Virus record (IMG/VR): IMGVR_UViG_3300013099_000027
Span: 1 to 49,240 of that record
DNA: 49,240 nt
Origin: a virus
Reading direction: 5' to 3' (one strand)
This document shows, piece after piece, positions 38,117-47,220 of the stretch; within the stretch, counting starts at the first letter, position 1; each line of letters opens with the position of its first letter. The notes below the pieces were generated by a model. That model had not been told where the DNA came from. It ran no database searches and saw nothing but the letters and a program-made list of their open reading frames with translations. Position numbers and translations under genes: made by a program.

Positions 38117-38902
38117 ATGACTAGATTATCCAGTTTGACGGTATATGACGATAATCCGAGCAATCCTACCAGTATATTACGTCCTCCAAGCTATACTACG
38201 GCACAAATCGATCTAATACCTTCCCATATAGCCATAGAATCAAACATCGTTTATGATTCAGATCTAAAGGTTTATAAAGGTTATTTAGATGGACAGTGGA
38301 AAATTGTTTCTATGGATTCTAACGCTAATATTGTACAAAGTTTACCAGCTGATCCTGTAAATGGTACGATTGGAGAGACATATTATAATACTACTGATGA
38401 AACTTACCGTGAATTTTCCGATATTGGTTGGGACTATGTATCACCATTACCTGGTATTTCTATATTTGGGACTGCTGCAACTTTATCAGTTAATACAGCT
38501 GCTGGAACTTTAGTATCCAATCAAACTATAGCAAATTCACATTTATTTGATGAGACTCAATTTCAAAACTCTGTGATTAAATTTATAGGGTCTTATACCA
38601 GTTGGTTTCATGCAGTAGTAAATATATATTTTACTGTACCTGAAAATACCGACACGGTGATGACATTTCAATTAGTAGGACAAAATCTTAATCCCCCTTT
38701 TCAGTTGGTAGATATAAGAGGCTCATTAGTTAAAAAAACTATAAAAACTGGAGTTGGCGAAACGTATACTACAAGTCTAAGTTTATCAGCTGGTCTATTC
38801 TTCCAGTCAGGTTTTGATATATATATTTCTCCAAGGCTTGAGTCTGGTAATGCTGTTGTTTTAACTGATGTGAATTATAGTTTTAGTGCTTATAAAAGTT
38901 AG
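38117..38902 (+). CDS. Fibre-like structural protein, paralogue A
   Basis: A 261-residue protein. The N-terminal region carries DDNPSNPTSILRPPSYTTAQ and a strand pair with VYDSDLKVYKGYLDGQWKIV. Then DPVNGTIGETYYNTTDETYR resembles the standard fibre motif, and the last 140 residues form a beta-sandwich. It is 35-40 percent similar by eye to the following gene, so the two arose by tandem duplication. A receptor-contact role is likely but unproven. Confidence 0.58.
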   Translation: MTRLSSLTVYDDNPSNPTSILRPPSYTTAQIDLIPSHIAIESNIVYDSDLKVYKGYLDGQWKIVSMDSNANIVQSLPADPVNGTIGETYYNTTDETYREFSDIGWDYVSPLPGISIFGTAATLSVNTAAGTLVSNQTIANSHLFDETQFQNSVIKFIGSYTSWFHAVVNIYFTVPENTDTVMTFQLVGQNLNPPFQLVDIRGSLVKKTIKTGVGETYTTSLSLSAGLFFQSGFDIYISPRLESGNAVVLTDVNYSFSAYKS

Positions 38903-38975
38903 TTTTTAATTTAAAACATAGCTATATAATTACTACTGATAATAAATAAAATTTTAATAAAAAAAGAGAAAATTT

Positions 38976-39758
38976 ATGACAAATACTACGAAATTAACTA
39001 GCTTACAAATCATTGATGATAATCCTAGCAATCCTACAAGCACATTTCAAGTCGCTCATTATACTACAGCACAAATTGCAGCAGGTGTAGCTTTACAAGT
39101 AGAAGGTAACAAAGTATTTGATACTGATTTAGGAGTTGAGCAGATATATGCAAATGGGACTTGGCAAACTATTTCCACAGCAGCTGCTCCTACTGGAGAA
39201 GTAATAGCTCAAAGTTTAGCTACTGATCCCGTTGCTGGAGTGGATGGAGAGATCTGGTTAAATACTACTGAAAATGCTATAAAAAGTACCGTTGATGCCA
39301 CGGTTTTGTATATGAATCCTAAGCCTAGAGTATTAAAACAAGGGCAAATTGTAGCTAATACGGCGATTGGTGGAGCTATTTTTTCTTTACTCCCAAGCGG
39401 AACTTTCAGTGTTTCACAGGATTTCTTATTCACAAATTCAACTAATACTTCAGTTGATTTTGTAGGTAGCAGTGATTCCGAATCTTTAGTATCAGTGACT
39501 ATTAACTATAATATTGATACTACTGTAGATGAGGTAGTTTCTTTTATTCTATTTATTGATGGTGCAGAGATTCTTAGTACTCGAAACAATCAAACAGTAA
39601 TTAATACTGCTCCTAATACTTTAGTTCAAAGTGTAAACATAACAACTATTCATACGCTATTACCAAATCATAAAGTAGAAATATATGCTACAACACTTTC
39701 TGGTGCTAATGTAATCTTAGCAAGCACAGATTATAGTGTGAGCGTAATTGGAGTATAA
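38976..39758 (+). CDS. Fibre-like structural protein, paralogue B
   Basis: A 260-residue protein with the same order as its neighbour: DDNPSNPTSTFQVAHYTTAQ, VFDTDLGVEQIYANGTWQTI, DPVAGVDGEIWLNTTENAIK, then a beta-sandwich (VSVTINYNIDTTVDEVVSFI). The first half is more alike than the second, as expected if tips diverge under receptor selection. A AAAGAGAAAA ribosome site precedes the start. Confidence 0.58.
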   Translation: MTNTTKLTSLQIIDDNPSNPTSTFQVAHYTTAQIAAGVALQVEGNKVFDTDLGVEQIYANGTWQTISTAAAPTGEVIAQSLATDPVAGVDGEIWLNTTENAIKSTVDATVLYMNPKPRVLKQGQIVANTAIGGAIFSLLPSGTFSVSQDFLFTNSTNTSVDFVGSSDSESLVSVTINYNIDTTVDEVVSFILFIDGAEILSTRNNQTVINTAPNTLVQSVNITTIHTLLPNHKVEIYATTLSGANVILASTDYSVSVIGV

Positions 39759-39760
39759 AA

Positions 39761-40768
39761 ATGAATCCAGCAGTAGAAAATTTTTATCAACAAATGCCAT
39801 CGAATCAAGGGTATCAGGAGGAGCAAGAAGATATGGCTTATCCTCAAGAGCCTGCTTATCAACCTGAGCAAAACTATCAACAGCAGATGGCGACGCCTCC
39901 TCCTGCTCCATATAACCCTTTTGATGTAGGAATTAACAGAGCTATAGAATCTGCTCGTGATTCTTTAGGCGTGACTGAAAAGCAACAAGATAAGGCTCTG
40001 AGGCGATCAATGTTAAGCTTCGCTTCAGATATATCTGAACGACCAAAAGAAAAAGGTTTTTTCAATAATTTTGGAGCTATTGCTAGATCAACTATTCCTG
40101 CTTTAAAGGAATATGATAATGCTGAAAGTGGATATGAAACGGATAATAATGCTTTAGCTAATCAAATATTAGGATATCAGCATCAGCAACAACAAGATGC
40201 TAACAATATGGAAGCTAGAAATTGGCAGCGTGATATGAGTGAAAGGCAGTTTGCAAGCCAAGAAAATCAGCGTGATTTATCAAATGACTTTAGAGAACGT
40301 GCTTTTGAGCAACATAATTTACCACCTGAGGCTAAAAAAGAAGAAATGCCATTAAGTCAGATAATACAATTATCCGAACAGCTTATAAAAAAATCTGGTA
40401 ATAAGTCGCGAGTTGGTAGAGGAGCAAATTTGCTGAATAAATTTTTACCAGGCGGTAATATGCAATTGTCAGAGGATCAAGCATCTCTACATACTTTAGG
40501 AGAAATGCTAAGAGGGAAATTATACTCTGTATTGAATTATAGAAGTACTGGAGAATTCGAACATATACCAACGATATCTCCTAATAATTCTCCAGAAGCT
40601 AACATGGCAATTCTTAAGCAGTTAAAATCTTTATTTCCATCTGAAGCATTAATGGATGGTAATTCAGAGTTAGCAGATATTAACACTGAGTACAGAGGAG
40701 ATGTAGATACTCCGCCTATACCACCGCAAGCAGCATTTGATCACAGTTATTTTAAACCAATAGGGTAA
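39761..40768 (+). CDS. Ejection-type internal virion protein
   Basis: A 335-residue protein with a Gln/Pro/Tyr-rich disordered start (PAYQPEQNYQQQMATPPPAP), then helical Gln-rich regions (QILGYQHQQQQDANNMEARN). Position before two further such proteins and composition fit the DNA-ejection proteins of podoviruses, which leave the head and form a channel through the cell envelope. No family was certain. Confidence 0.5.
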   Translation: MNPAVENFYQQMPSNQGYQEEQEDMAYPQEPAYQPEQNYQQQMATPPPAPYNPFDVGINRAIESARDSLGVTEKQQDKALRRSMLSFASDISERPKEKGFFNNFGAIARSTIPALKEYDNAESGYETDNNALANQILGYQHQQQQDANNMEARNWQRDMSERQFASQENQRDLSNDFRERAFEQHNLPPEAKKEEMPLSQIIQLSEQLIKKSGNKSRVGRGANLLNKFLPGGNMQLSEDQASLHTLGEMLRGKLYSVLNYRSTGEFEHIPTISPNNSPEANMAILKQLKSLFPSEALMDGNSELADINTEYRGDVDTPPIPPQAAFDHSYFKPIG

Positions 40769-40771
40769 ATT

Positions 40772-42919
40772 ATGGATGATGTGGAAGTTATATCTCCTGA
40801 CGGTGTACGTGGAACAGTTCCATCAAACATGCTAATGTCTGCTGCGGGAGCGGGTTATAAAGAAATTAATTTAGCTAAGGAGGATGATTCAGTAGAAATA
40901 TACTCTCCTCAAGGTGTAAAAGGTCTAATTCCAAGAAATATGTTATCTTCTGCTTTAGAGTCGAAGTATACACTAGAGCAACCAGGTGAGTCTTACCTAA
41001 CAACTGTTATAAAATCAGCTTTGAAGGGGCCAACTTCTATTGCTGATATTCCAAAAATGGTAGGAAGTGGGTTAGAATTTCTAAGTAATACGAGTGCTAA
41101 CAAAGAGCCGTATCCTATGGGTACATACGGAGTAGGAATAAGACCAGATATAGAAGGTCCGCAAACAAATTACGCTAGTTATATACCAGATTCTGGTGAT
41201 GCTCGTAATTTAATAAAAACCACAACGGGATTGAATCTTGAACCCAATCCTACAGATTCAACAGGAAGGATATTATCTAATGCAGCTGAATTTGCTGGTT
41301 CGATGACTCCTTGGGGATTTTTCAATAAAGCTTCTAAGTTAAAAAATGCAGTAAAGATGGGAGCTAGTGGCGCTCTAATGGGAACAACTAGTGGAGTATT
41401 AAAAGAAGAGGGTGTTAATCCATTGCTCGCTGACGTCGGAACAAGTTTATTTCTCCCAGCTGCTAACGCAACAAGGCAAAGTCTTTTTAGTAAGTTTTCA
41501 AAGGCTGGTAGAGAGAAAAGATTAAATGACCAGGTGTCAAAAGCTTTGCGTGAGCAAGTTGGTGAGGAAAATTTACCTTCTGTTATGGAAAATATTGATC
41601 AATATCAGCAAACTAAATCTCCGATAGATCTATCGCTTACTACTGCAGAAATAGCTCAAGATCCAGGATTAAGTAAGTTATACCGTACTCAAAGCAACTC
41701 TCCTGCTTTAACTAACCGAAATATAGAAAATACTGAAAAGCTTTCAAATGCTTTAGAGTCAATAGGTACTACTGGTTTACCAGAGAGCGTAAAAGGAGAA
41801 GCTATAAGAAATCCTTTTGTAGATGCGTATAATAAGAATATTAAATTAAGATCAGAGGTAACAAAGCCCTTATATAACGAGTTAGAAGCTCTGCAATCTG
41901 GAATAATCCCTGAAAATGCAAAAAGATTATTAGATAAGGAAATAGGAGTAGCAAGTCCTGGTAATATATCTGCCTTAGAAAGGTACAGAAAGCATTTAGG
42001 AGATGATGTAACTGCTCCTAAACCAATTCAGCTTGAAAATACTATACAAGAATTAGGAGATAAATCTAATGCTTTTGCTAGAACTGGAGAAGCAAATAAG
42101 GCACGTAAATTCCGTCAAATTAAAGAAGCATATGAAAAAGATTTAGCTACCAATCCTATAGGATTACAGCATAGACAAGAGTATAAAAGATTATCTGAAC
42201 CACTAAATGAGATAGATAATTCTTCATTATTAAGTAATTTTGTAAAACAGAATAAAGATGTCAATAAAATGGCAGGCTTTGTAGTTCCTTCTGAGAAGAT
42301 ACCGACTGCAATACTGAATGCAGATCTTGCTAATACAAAGTTATTAATGAAAAAAACACAAGGCAATAAAGAAACTTTAGACTTAGTCAAGGGTACTTAT
42401 ATTGATAAATTATTAGAAACAGCTAAGTTAAAATCTGGCAATTTTTCTTATAATAAAGCTGAAAATTTCTTGAATAATAAATACACTAAGGAAAAAATAA
42501 AAATTGTTTTTAATAAACAAGAACAAGCTAAATTAAATCAATTCTTAGACGTTCTAAAAAAACGAAATAAACTTGAGAATATGGGCAAAATGTCTGGTTC
42601 TGATACTCATCAAAAACTCAAAGTCGAGCAAGATTTCAGTAATGCATTATCAGGATTAGGTAAAATATCACAACACGCGGCTATCCAGGCTAGCGGAACT
42701 GGTATTTTGGGTACTTTAGGACTTGATGCTTTAAAGAATAGATTAAAGGCAGATAAATACAGTAGATATAATAATGTACTGGAGGGGGCTTTAGTAGATC
42801 CATCTCAATTCAAAGGATTGATGAGCGGAAATCACCAAGTAAAAGGATTTAGTGATTTTTATAATCCAGTTCCTGCATTAGCTACAACTGGAATTAATTA
42901 TATGAAAGAAAGGGAGTAG
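40772..42919 (+). CDS. Large internal (ejection) protein
   Basis: A 715-residue protein. The N-terminus has two copies of a short motif, ISPDGVRGTVPSNMLMSAAG and IYSPQGVKGLIPRNMLSSAL (SPxGVxGxxPxxMLxxA), which occurs in ejection proteins of many podoviruses. A glycine-rich membrane-like stretch (KMGASGALMGTTSG) follows, and then a long helical body with little sequence pattern. It probably leaves the head with the DNA and helps it cross the envelope. Confidence 0.62.
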   Translation: MDDVEVISPDGVRGTVPSNMLMSAAGAGYKEINLAKEDDSVEIYSPQGVKGLIPRNMLSSALESKYTLEQPGESYLTTVIKSALKGPTSIADIPKMVGSGLEFLSNTSANKEPYPMGTYGVGIRPDIEGPQTNYASYIPDSGDARNLIKTTTGLNLEPNPTDSTGRILSNAAEFAGSMTPWGFFNKASKLKNAVKMGASGALMGTTSGVLKEEGVNPLLADVGTSLFLPAANATRQSLFSKFSKAGREKRLNDQVSKALREQVGEENLPSVMENIDQYQQTKSPIDLSLTTAEIAQDPGLSKLYRTQSNSPALTNRNIENTEKLSNALESIGTTGLPESVKGEAIRNPFVDAYNKNIKLRSEVTKPLYNELEALQSGIIPENAKRLLDKEIGVASPGNISALERYRKHLGDDVTAPKPIQLENTIQELGDKSNAFARTGEANKARKFRQIKEAYEKDLATNPIGLQHRQEYKRLSEPLNEIDNSSLLSNFVKQNKDVNKMAGFVVPSEKIPTAILNADLANTKLLMKKTQGNKETLDLVKGTYIDKLLETAKLKSGNFSYNKAENFLNNKYTKEKIKIVFNKQEQAKLNQFLDVLKKRNKLENMGKMSGSDTHQKLKVEQDFSNALSGLGKISQHAAIQASGTGILGTLGLDALKNRLKADKYSRYNNVLEGALVDPSQFKGLMSGNHQVKGFSDFYNPVPALATTGINYMKERE

Positions 42920-42928
42920 AGAGCTAGA

Positions 42929-43552
42929 ATGAACTATTCTACATTAACTGAACAAATAAGTGATTATTGCAATAGAAATGATGATCTATTTAAAAGGCAA
43001 GTTCCTGATTTTATAGAGCAGGCTGTAAATCGTATTTATACAGAAGCTAAAAATATTGGTTTTGAAGTTATTGAAGAAAAGGATTTAGGTGTAAATATTA
43101 ATTTAATAGAGAAAGCTCCTAATTGGAGAGTAACTATTAGTTTAGAGATTTACACTCCAGATCAAACTTTTTCTAAATTTTTATTACCACGTAGTTATGA
43201 ATTTTGTAAAAGTTATTGGCCAAATCAAACTTTAGTAGATGAGCCATCTTTTTACGCTGATTACAATAATTATAGTGATTATTTCATCGCTCCTACACCT
43301 AATAGAGATTATAAATATAGATTGATTTATTCTGGTCTGCCTTTATTCAATGAAAGTAATCAACAGAATTTTCTAACACAAAGATACCCTGCTCTATTAT
43401 TTTATGCTTGTATGGTAGAGGCTATGTTCTTTGTAAAAGATGATGTGAGAATTAAAGATTTTCAGCAATTATATCAACAGAATCTAGCTGTCATTAATAC
43501 TGATAGTAGTGAAAGATATACTGATAGAACTCTACAAAGAGATAAGGAATAA
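42929..43552 (+). CDS. Phage adaptor-like structural protein
   Basis: A 207-residue protein with the pattern of small adaptors in podoviruses: LTEQISDYCNRNDDLFKRQV-PDFIEQAVNRI at the start, LPRSYEFCKSYWP in the middle, and YPALLFYACMVEAMFFVKDD with an end helix. The same FIEQAVNRI...LLYAALAEAxxFLKDD order occurs in proteins next to ejection genes, thought to sit at the head-tail joint. Confidence 0.65.
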   Translation: MNYSTLTEQISDYCNRNDDLFKRQVPDFIEQAVNRIYTEAKNIGFEVIEEKDLGVNINLIEKAPNWRVTISLEIYTPDQTFSKFLLPRSYEFCKSYWPNQTLVDEPSFYADYNNYSDYFIAPTPNRDYKYRLIYSGLPLFNESNQQNFLTQRYPALLFYACMVEAMFFVKDDVRIKDFQQLYQQNLAVINTDSSERYTDRTLQRDKE

Positions 43553-43561
43553 AGAGGCATT

Positions 43562-45109
43562 ATGGCAGAATATTTACAGGAACTGACATATAAGCCAGGT
43601 ATTAATAGAGATAATACCACTTTTCAATCTGACTATTGTAATGATGGACAATGGATAAGGTTTAATCAAGGCAGAATAAAAAAAATAGGTGGGGTAAAAA
43701 GTCCTAAAGCTTTAGAGCCTAATGAACAGGTTACCTCTTTGTATACGGAGTCTGCTACAAAAGATAATCATCAAAGAGTTTATATTTGTGGCGAAAAAAT
43801 AATAAGAGTTGTTTTACCCGATGATTTTAATACTGTTTTTTCAGAAGCAACTTTTAATATTGCAAATTTACCTGAAAATTTACTATGGCAAACTTTATCA
43901 ATAGTCGATGATAGTCAACGTAAACTATTATTAGTAGCTACTAATAATAGTAAGGATATTTCTCAGGATACTAAATGCAAAATATTTACTACTTTATTAA
44001 GTGATGATAGCGCTTTAATTACAGAATTATCTCCCATTGATATTAATAATAATATCAGTGGAGGTGCTTTTTATTTCCAGCCATTTCTTTTTTTATATGG
44101 AGAAAATGGTTTAATTCAATACAGCGTTGCTGGTAACCCCTTAGATTTTTCAAAAAAAGATAATACATTTAATTTACCTGGTAGTGAAAAAGTTATTTAT
44201 TGTAATAGTATCCGCGGCGGATCAAATACATTTTCATTATTATTTTGGACTCTTTCTAAAGTAATAAGAGTAAGTAATGTTTCAGAGAATGTTGATACAC
44301 CAGATTTTCAAATAAATGTAGTATCTAATAATTCTAGTATTTTATCTTCACGTTCTGTAGTTGAATTTGACGGGTTATATTTTTGGGCTGGAACGGATAA
44401 ATTTTATGTTTATAACGGAGTTGTTCAAGATGTAGCCAACGATCTCAACATAAACTACTTTTTTGATAATATCGACATGAATAATAAGCAAAAGGTTTTT
44501 GCTACAATTGACCATAGATATAATGAGATATGGTGGTTCTATCCAGAAAAGGGGCAGGATGAAAATAATGTTCAAAACACTCGAGCTTTGATTTATAATA
44601 AGAAAGAAAATACTTGGTACGATACAGAGATTAGAAGAGAAGCAGGAATATACTCCCCTACTTTAGGTACTTTTTTAGCTTATGGTGAGCCATTTAGTAA
44701 TATTGATAAATTTTTATGGAAGCATGAAGTTGGTTTTGATGAAGAAGTAGTCAATGGTGATCTCTTTGAATCTATTGTTAGTTCTTTTACAACTCCAGTT
44801 CTATCAGTGACTATTTCTGACCAAAAGGATTCAAATAAAGGTGTAGATAGATTTTTAGAAATAAGAAGGATAGAACCTGATTTTAGAATGAGAAGTGCTG
44901 AATTAAAAGATCAAGCTGCTGTTAGTATTAATACTCGCAGATATGCACAAAGTATTAAAGATGTATCTGATGAGATTTTCTTTGTTAAAGATACAGAAAA
45001 AATCGATGTTTGGGCGCAAGGTCGCTTACTATCTCTAACCTTTACATTTGGTAATGAGTTTGAAGTAGGAACTGTTTTATTAACGCTAAGTATTGGGGAT
45101 GGAAACTAA
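43562..45109 (+). CDS. Tail stabilisation protein (P22 gp10-like)
   Basis: A 515-residue protein fitting the phage stabilisation family: GINRDNTTFQSDYCNDGQWI at the start (usual: GxxTRVxxxxWxDxNxVRFxxG), FNQGRIKKIGGVKSP, then repeated beta-propeller-like segments (GGAFYFQPFLFLYGENGLIQ, VVEFDGLYFWAGTDKFYVYN, WWFYPEKGQDENNVQNTRAL). gp10-like proteins plug the tail hub until DNA release. The ATG is preceded by AGAGG and CATT. Eight bases over the start match the terminator loop of candidate small RNA 2. Confidence 0.75.
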   Translation: MAEYLQELTYKPGINRDNTTFQSDYCNDGQWIRFNQGRIKKIGGVKSPKALEPNEQVTSLYTESATKDNHQRVYICGEKIIRVVLPDDFNTVFSEATFNIANLPENLLWQTLSIVDDSQRKLLLVATNNSKDISQDTKCKIFTTLLSDDSALITELSPIDINNNISGGAFYFQPFLFLYGENGLIQYSVAGNPLDFSKKDNTFNLPGSEKVIYCNSIRGGSNTFSLLFWTLSKVIRVSNVSENVDTPDFQINVVSNNSSILSSRSVVEFDGLYFWAGTDKFYVYNGVVQDVANDLNINYFFDNIDMNNKQKVFATIDHRYNEIWWFYPEKGQDENNVQNTRALIYNKKENTWYDTEIRREAGIYSPTLGTFLAYGEPFSNIDKFLWKHEVGFDEEVVNGDLFESIVSSFTTPVLSVTISDQKDSNKGVDRFLEIRRIEPDFRMRSAELKDQAAVSINTRRYAQSIKDVSDEIFFVKDTEKIDVWAQGRLLSLTFTFGNEFEVGTVLLTLSIGDGN

Positions 45110-45366
45110 TGATAATATGGCCTGAATATATTTCAATGAAAGATTGGTCCGCTCGTTTAATTGAGGATTATCCTGATGAATATTTACCAATACTGGAAAA
45201 TGAGGATGATTGGCAAAAATGGGCTATTCAAGTAGCTGGAACTGGAGTTTTTCAAGAACAGGATATACCTACGCCTTTTTCAACAGAAGAAGACACAACA
45301 AAAATACCCTTTAATAGTTGGCAAGAATGGGCGAAAAAGGTGTATAATATAATGATTGATTCGTAA
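45109..45366 (+). CDS. Small hypothetical protein (85 residues)
   Basis: An acidic, tryptophan-rich protein (SMKDWSARLIEDYPDEYLPI, IPFNSWQEWAKKVYNIMIDS). The WQxWAxxL pattern resembles short proteins found between gp10-like and ejection genes. It overlaps the previous gene by one base. Confidence 0.5.
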   Translation: MIIWPEYISMKDWSARLIEDYPDEYLPILENEDDWQKWAIQVAGTGVFQEQDIPTPFSTEEDTTKIPFNSWQEWAKKVYNIMIDS

Positions 45367-45395
45367 TAAATCTAATAATAAAAAGAGATAAAGAT

Positions 45396-47216
45396 ATGCA
45401 AAATTCTAATTACTATAATGGCACTCCAGCAGAGTATTATAATGCTCCTATGTACGATATAAACGAGCAATATGATGATGAACAAGGAGGAATGGATGAA
45501 TACATGAATTATCCTGAAGATGATAGGAGAGGGGCGCAAATGCCTCAAATGCCACAACAAGGTGGTTCTCAAGTAAGAGCTATGGAATCAAATTATTTAA
45601 ATCCTGAAGAGCAAGAATTTTCACAGAATTATGCAAAAGGGGGAAAGGTTAGAAAGACAAGTGCTGATATTCGAGGAATGGGAGAATATTTACGTCAACA
45701 AGGAAATAATGGAGATACTATACTCGCTCATATAAACCCTTTAGAAGCTAATGTTCTTAAGCAGATGGGTGGAAGTGGAGATATAAATCCTAATACAGGG
45801 TTACCGCAATTTGGATTTATAAAAATACCTGGATTTATCAAAAACCCAACTAAAGCTACAAAGGCATTTTTTCATAGTGGAGGGTTAGGAAATCTCCTTA
45901 TGTATGGTCCCATAGGAGCTGCTGGTATTTCTATGCTGCCTCGCAAACAAAGAAAATGGATAACCTCTGGTACAAATAAATACATGTTGCCACTTGCTGG
46001 TGCAATGATAGGCGGTCCATTATTGGGTCCTGGTATTGGAGGAGTGATAGGTGGATCTTTAGGAGGGCTTGCGGGAGCAGCTATTGGTAAAAAGAAGTTA
46101 GGAGAAGGTGCTATGAGGGGTGGAGCGTTAGGAGCTATGCTTCCAAGCGCTGCTTCTTTAGCAGGGAGTGGTGCAACTGCGCTTGGTGCTGAAGGCTTAG
46201 GAGCAAGTTTGAGCGAATATGGAGCACAAAATGCATTATTACCATCTTTAGGACTTGGAGAATCTGCTGCATCTTCTGGTCTTTCTGCAAGTGAAACTTC
46301 TATGCCTTGGCTAAATGGAAGTAGTGCAGGAGTGCCTACTGTGACTCTTCCTCCTGGGGCTTCTAATATGAGTACTTATTACCCAGCTGGAACACAAGCA
46401 ATAGCGGGTCAAGGAGTCCAGAGTGCAGCAGGTCAAGGAGCTGCTAAAGCGGCTGCTAATAAAGGATTTTTCGCAACACTTGGTGATAATACTGCAAAGT
46501 TTTTTACTAAGCCTAAAAATATAGTAGCGGGAGTGACTGCAGCTGCTTCGATGTTAAATAGACCAAAGCCTGTGAGAGAGAAAACTCCTGAAGAAAAAGC
46601 GGATGAACAAAAACGTTTAGAGATGAGTTTATTATTAACTCCTGAAGAAAGAGCTAAACGAGAAGCTGCTTTGCTTGCTGAAGCACAAATGATGGAAAGA
46701 ATAGAGGATGAAAAATTCTTGCCTCATAAGAGATTTAATATAGCTCCACGTTTTGTTAAAACAAATACTCCTGAGGAGTACGGAAAGAGTAGAAAGTGGC
46801 TCAGTTTTTATGATAATCCTGATTTTACTGGTGATCCCGTCCCTCTAAAAGAAGGTGGAAGTGTTGAAATTGAGTTCTCAGCAAGTCCAGAATCTTTTCA
46901 TGGTATGCATGAACAAGGAATTATGAGTGCTCTAGGTGGTTTAGGTGGTTTAGGTGGTTTAGGTGGTTTAGGTGGTTTAGGTGGTTTAGGTTCATATATA
47001 CAAGGAAATACTAAGGGTCAGGATGACAAAGTGTCCGCTGAATTATCAGATGGAGAGTATGTTATACCAGCTGATGTAGTTGCCCACATGGGAGATGGAA
47101 ATAATGCTGCTGGAGCTAAAGAATATGATAATATGGTAATGGATGTGAGAAAGACCAAGGGAGCTAAAAATAAATTACCTCCAAAGGCTAAATCTTATAA
47201 AAAATATTTGAGGTAA
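45396..47216 (+). CDS. Glycine/alanine-rich ejection-type protein with membrane-like core
   Basis: A 606-residue protein. The start is Tyr/Asn/Gln-rich, followed by NYAKGGKVRKTSADIRGMGE and ILAHINPLEANVLKQMGGSG, which occur in large internal proteins of podoviruses of alphaproteobacteria. Residues about 185-290 are Gly/Ala/Leu-rich (GPLLGPGIGGVIGGSLGGLA), able to cross membranes. There is a GGL repeat near 515 and a conserved end (SAELSDGEYVIPADVVAHMG DGN). It is the best candidate for a pore-forming ejection protein. Confidence 0.62.
   Translation: MQNSNYYNGTPAEYYNAPMYDINEQYDDEQGGMDEYMNYPEDDRRGAQMPQMPQQGGSQVRAMESNYLNPEEQEFSQNYAKGGKVRKTSADIRGMGEYLRQQGNNGDTILAHINPLEANVLKQMGGSGDINPNTGLPQFGFIKIPGFIKNPTKATKAFFHSGGLGNLLMYGPIGAAGISMLPRKQRKWITSGTNKYMLPLAGAMIGGPLLGPGIGGVIGGSLGGLAGAAIGKKKLGEGAMRGGALGAMLPSAASLAGSGATALGAEGLGASLSEYGAQNALLPSLGLGESAASSGLSASETSMPWLNGSSAGVPTVTLPPGASNMSTYYPAGTQAIAGQGVQSAAGQGAAKAAANKGFFATLGDNTAKFFTKPKNIVAGVTAAASMLNRPKPVREKTPEEKADEQKRLEMSLLLTPEERAKREAALLAEAQMMERIEDEKFLPHKRFNIAPRFVKTNTPEEYGKSRKWLSFYDNPDFTGDPVPLKEGGSVEIEFSASPESFHGMHEQGIMSALGGLGGLGGLGGLGGLGGLGSYIQGNTKGQDDKVSAELSDGEYVIPADVVAHMGDGNNAAGAKEYDNMVMDVRKTKGAKNKLPPKAKSYKKYLR
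46932..46991 (+). repeat. 9-bp minisatellite encoding Gly-Gly-Leu units
   Basis: About six and a half copies of TTAGGTGGT in frame, encoding repeated GGL, inside the ejection-type protein. Perfect copies suggest recent slippage, so the copy number may vary between isolates. Confidence 0.85.
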
Positions 47217-47220
47217 AGTT

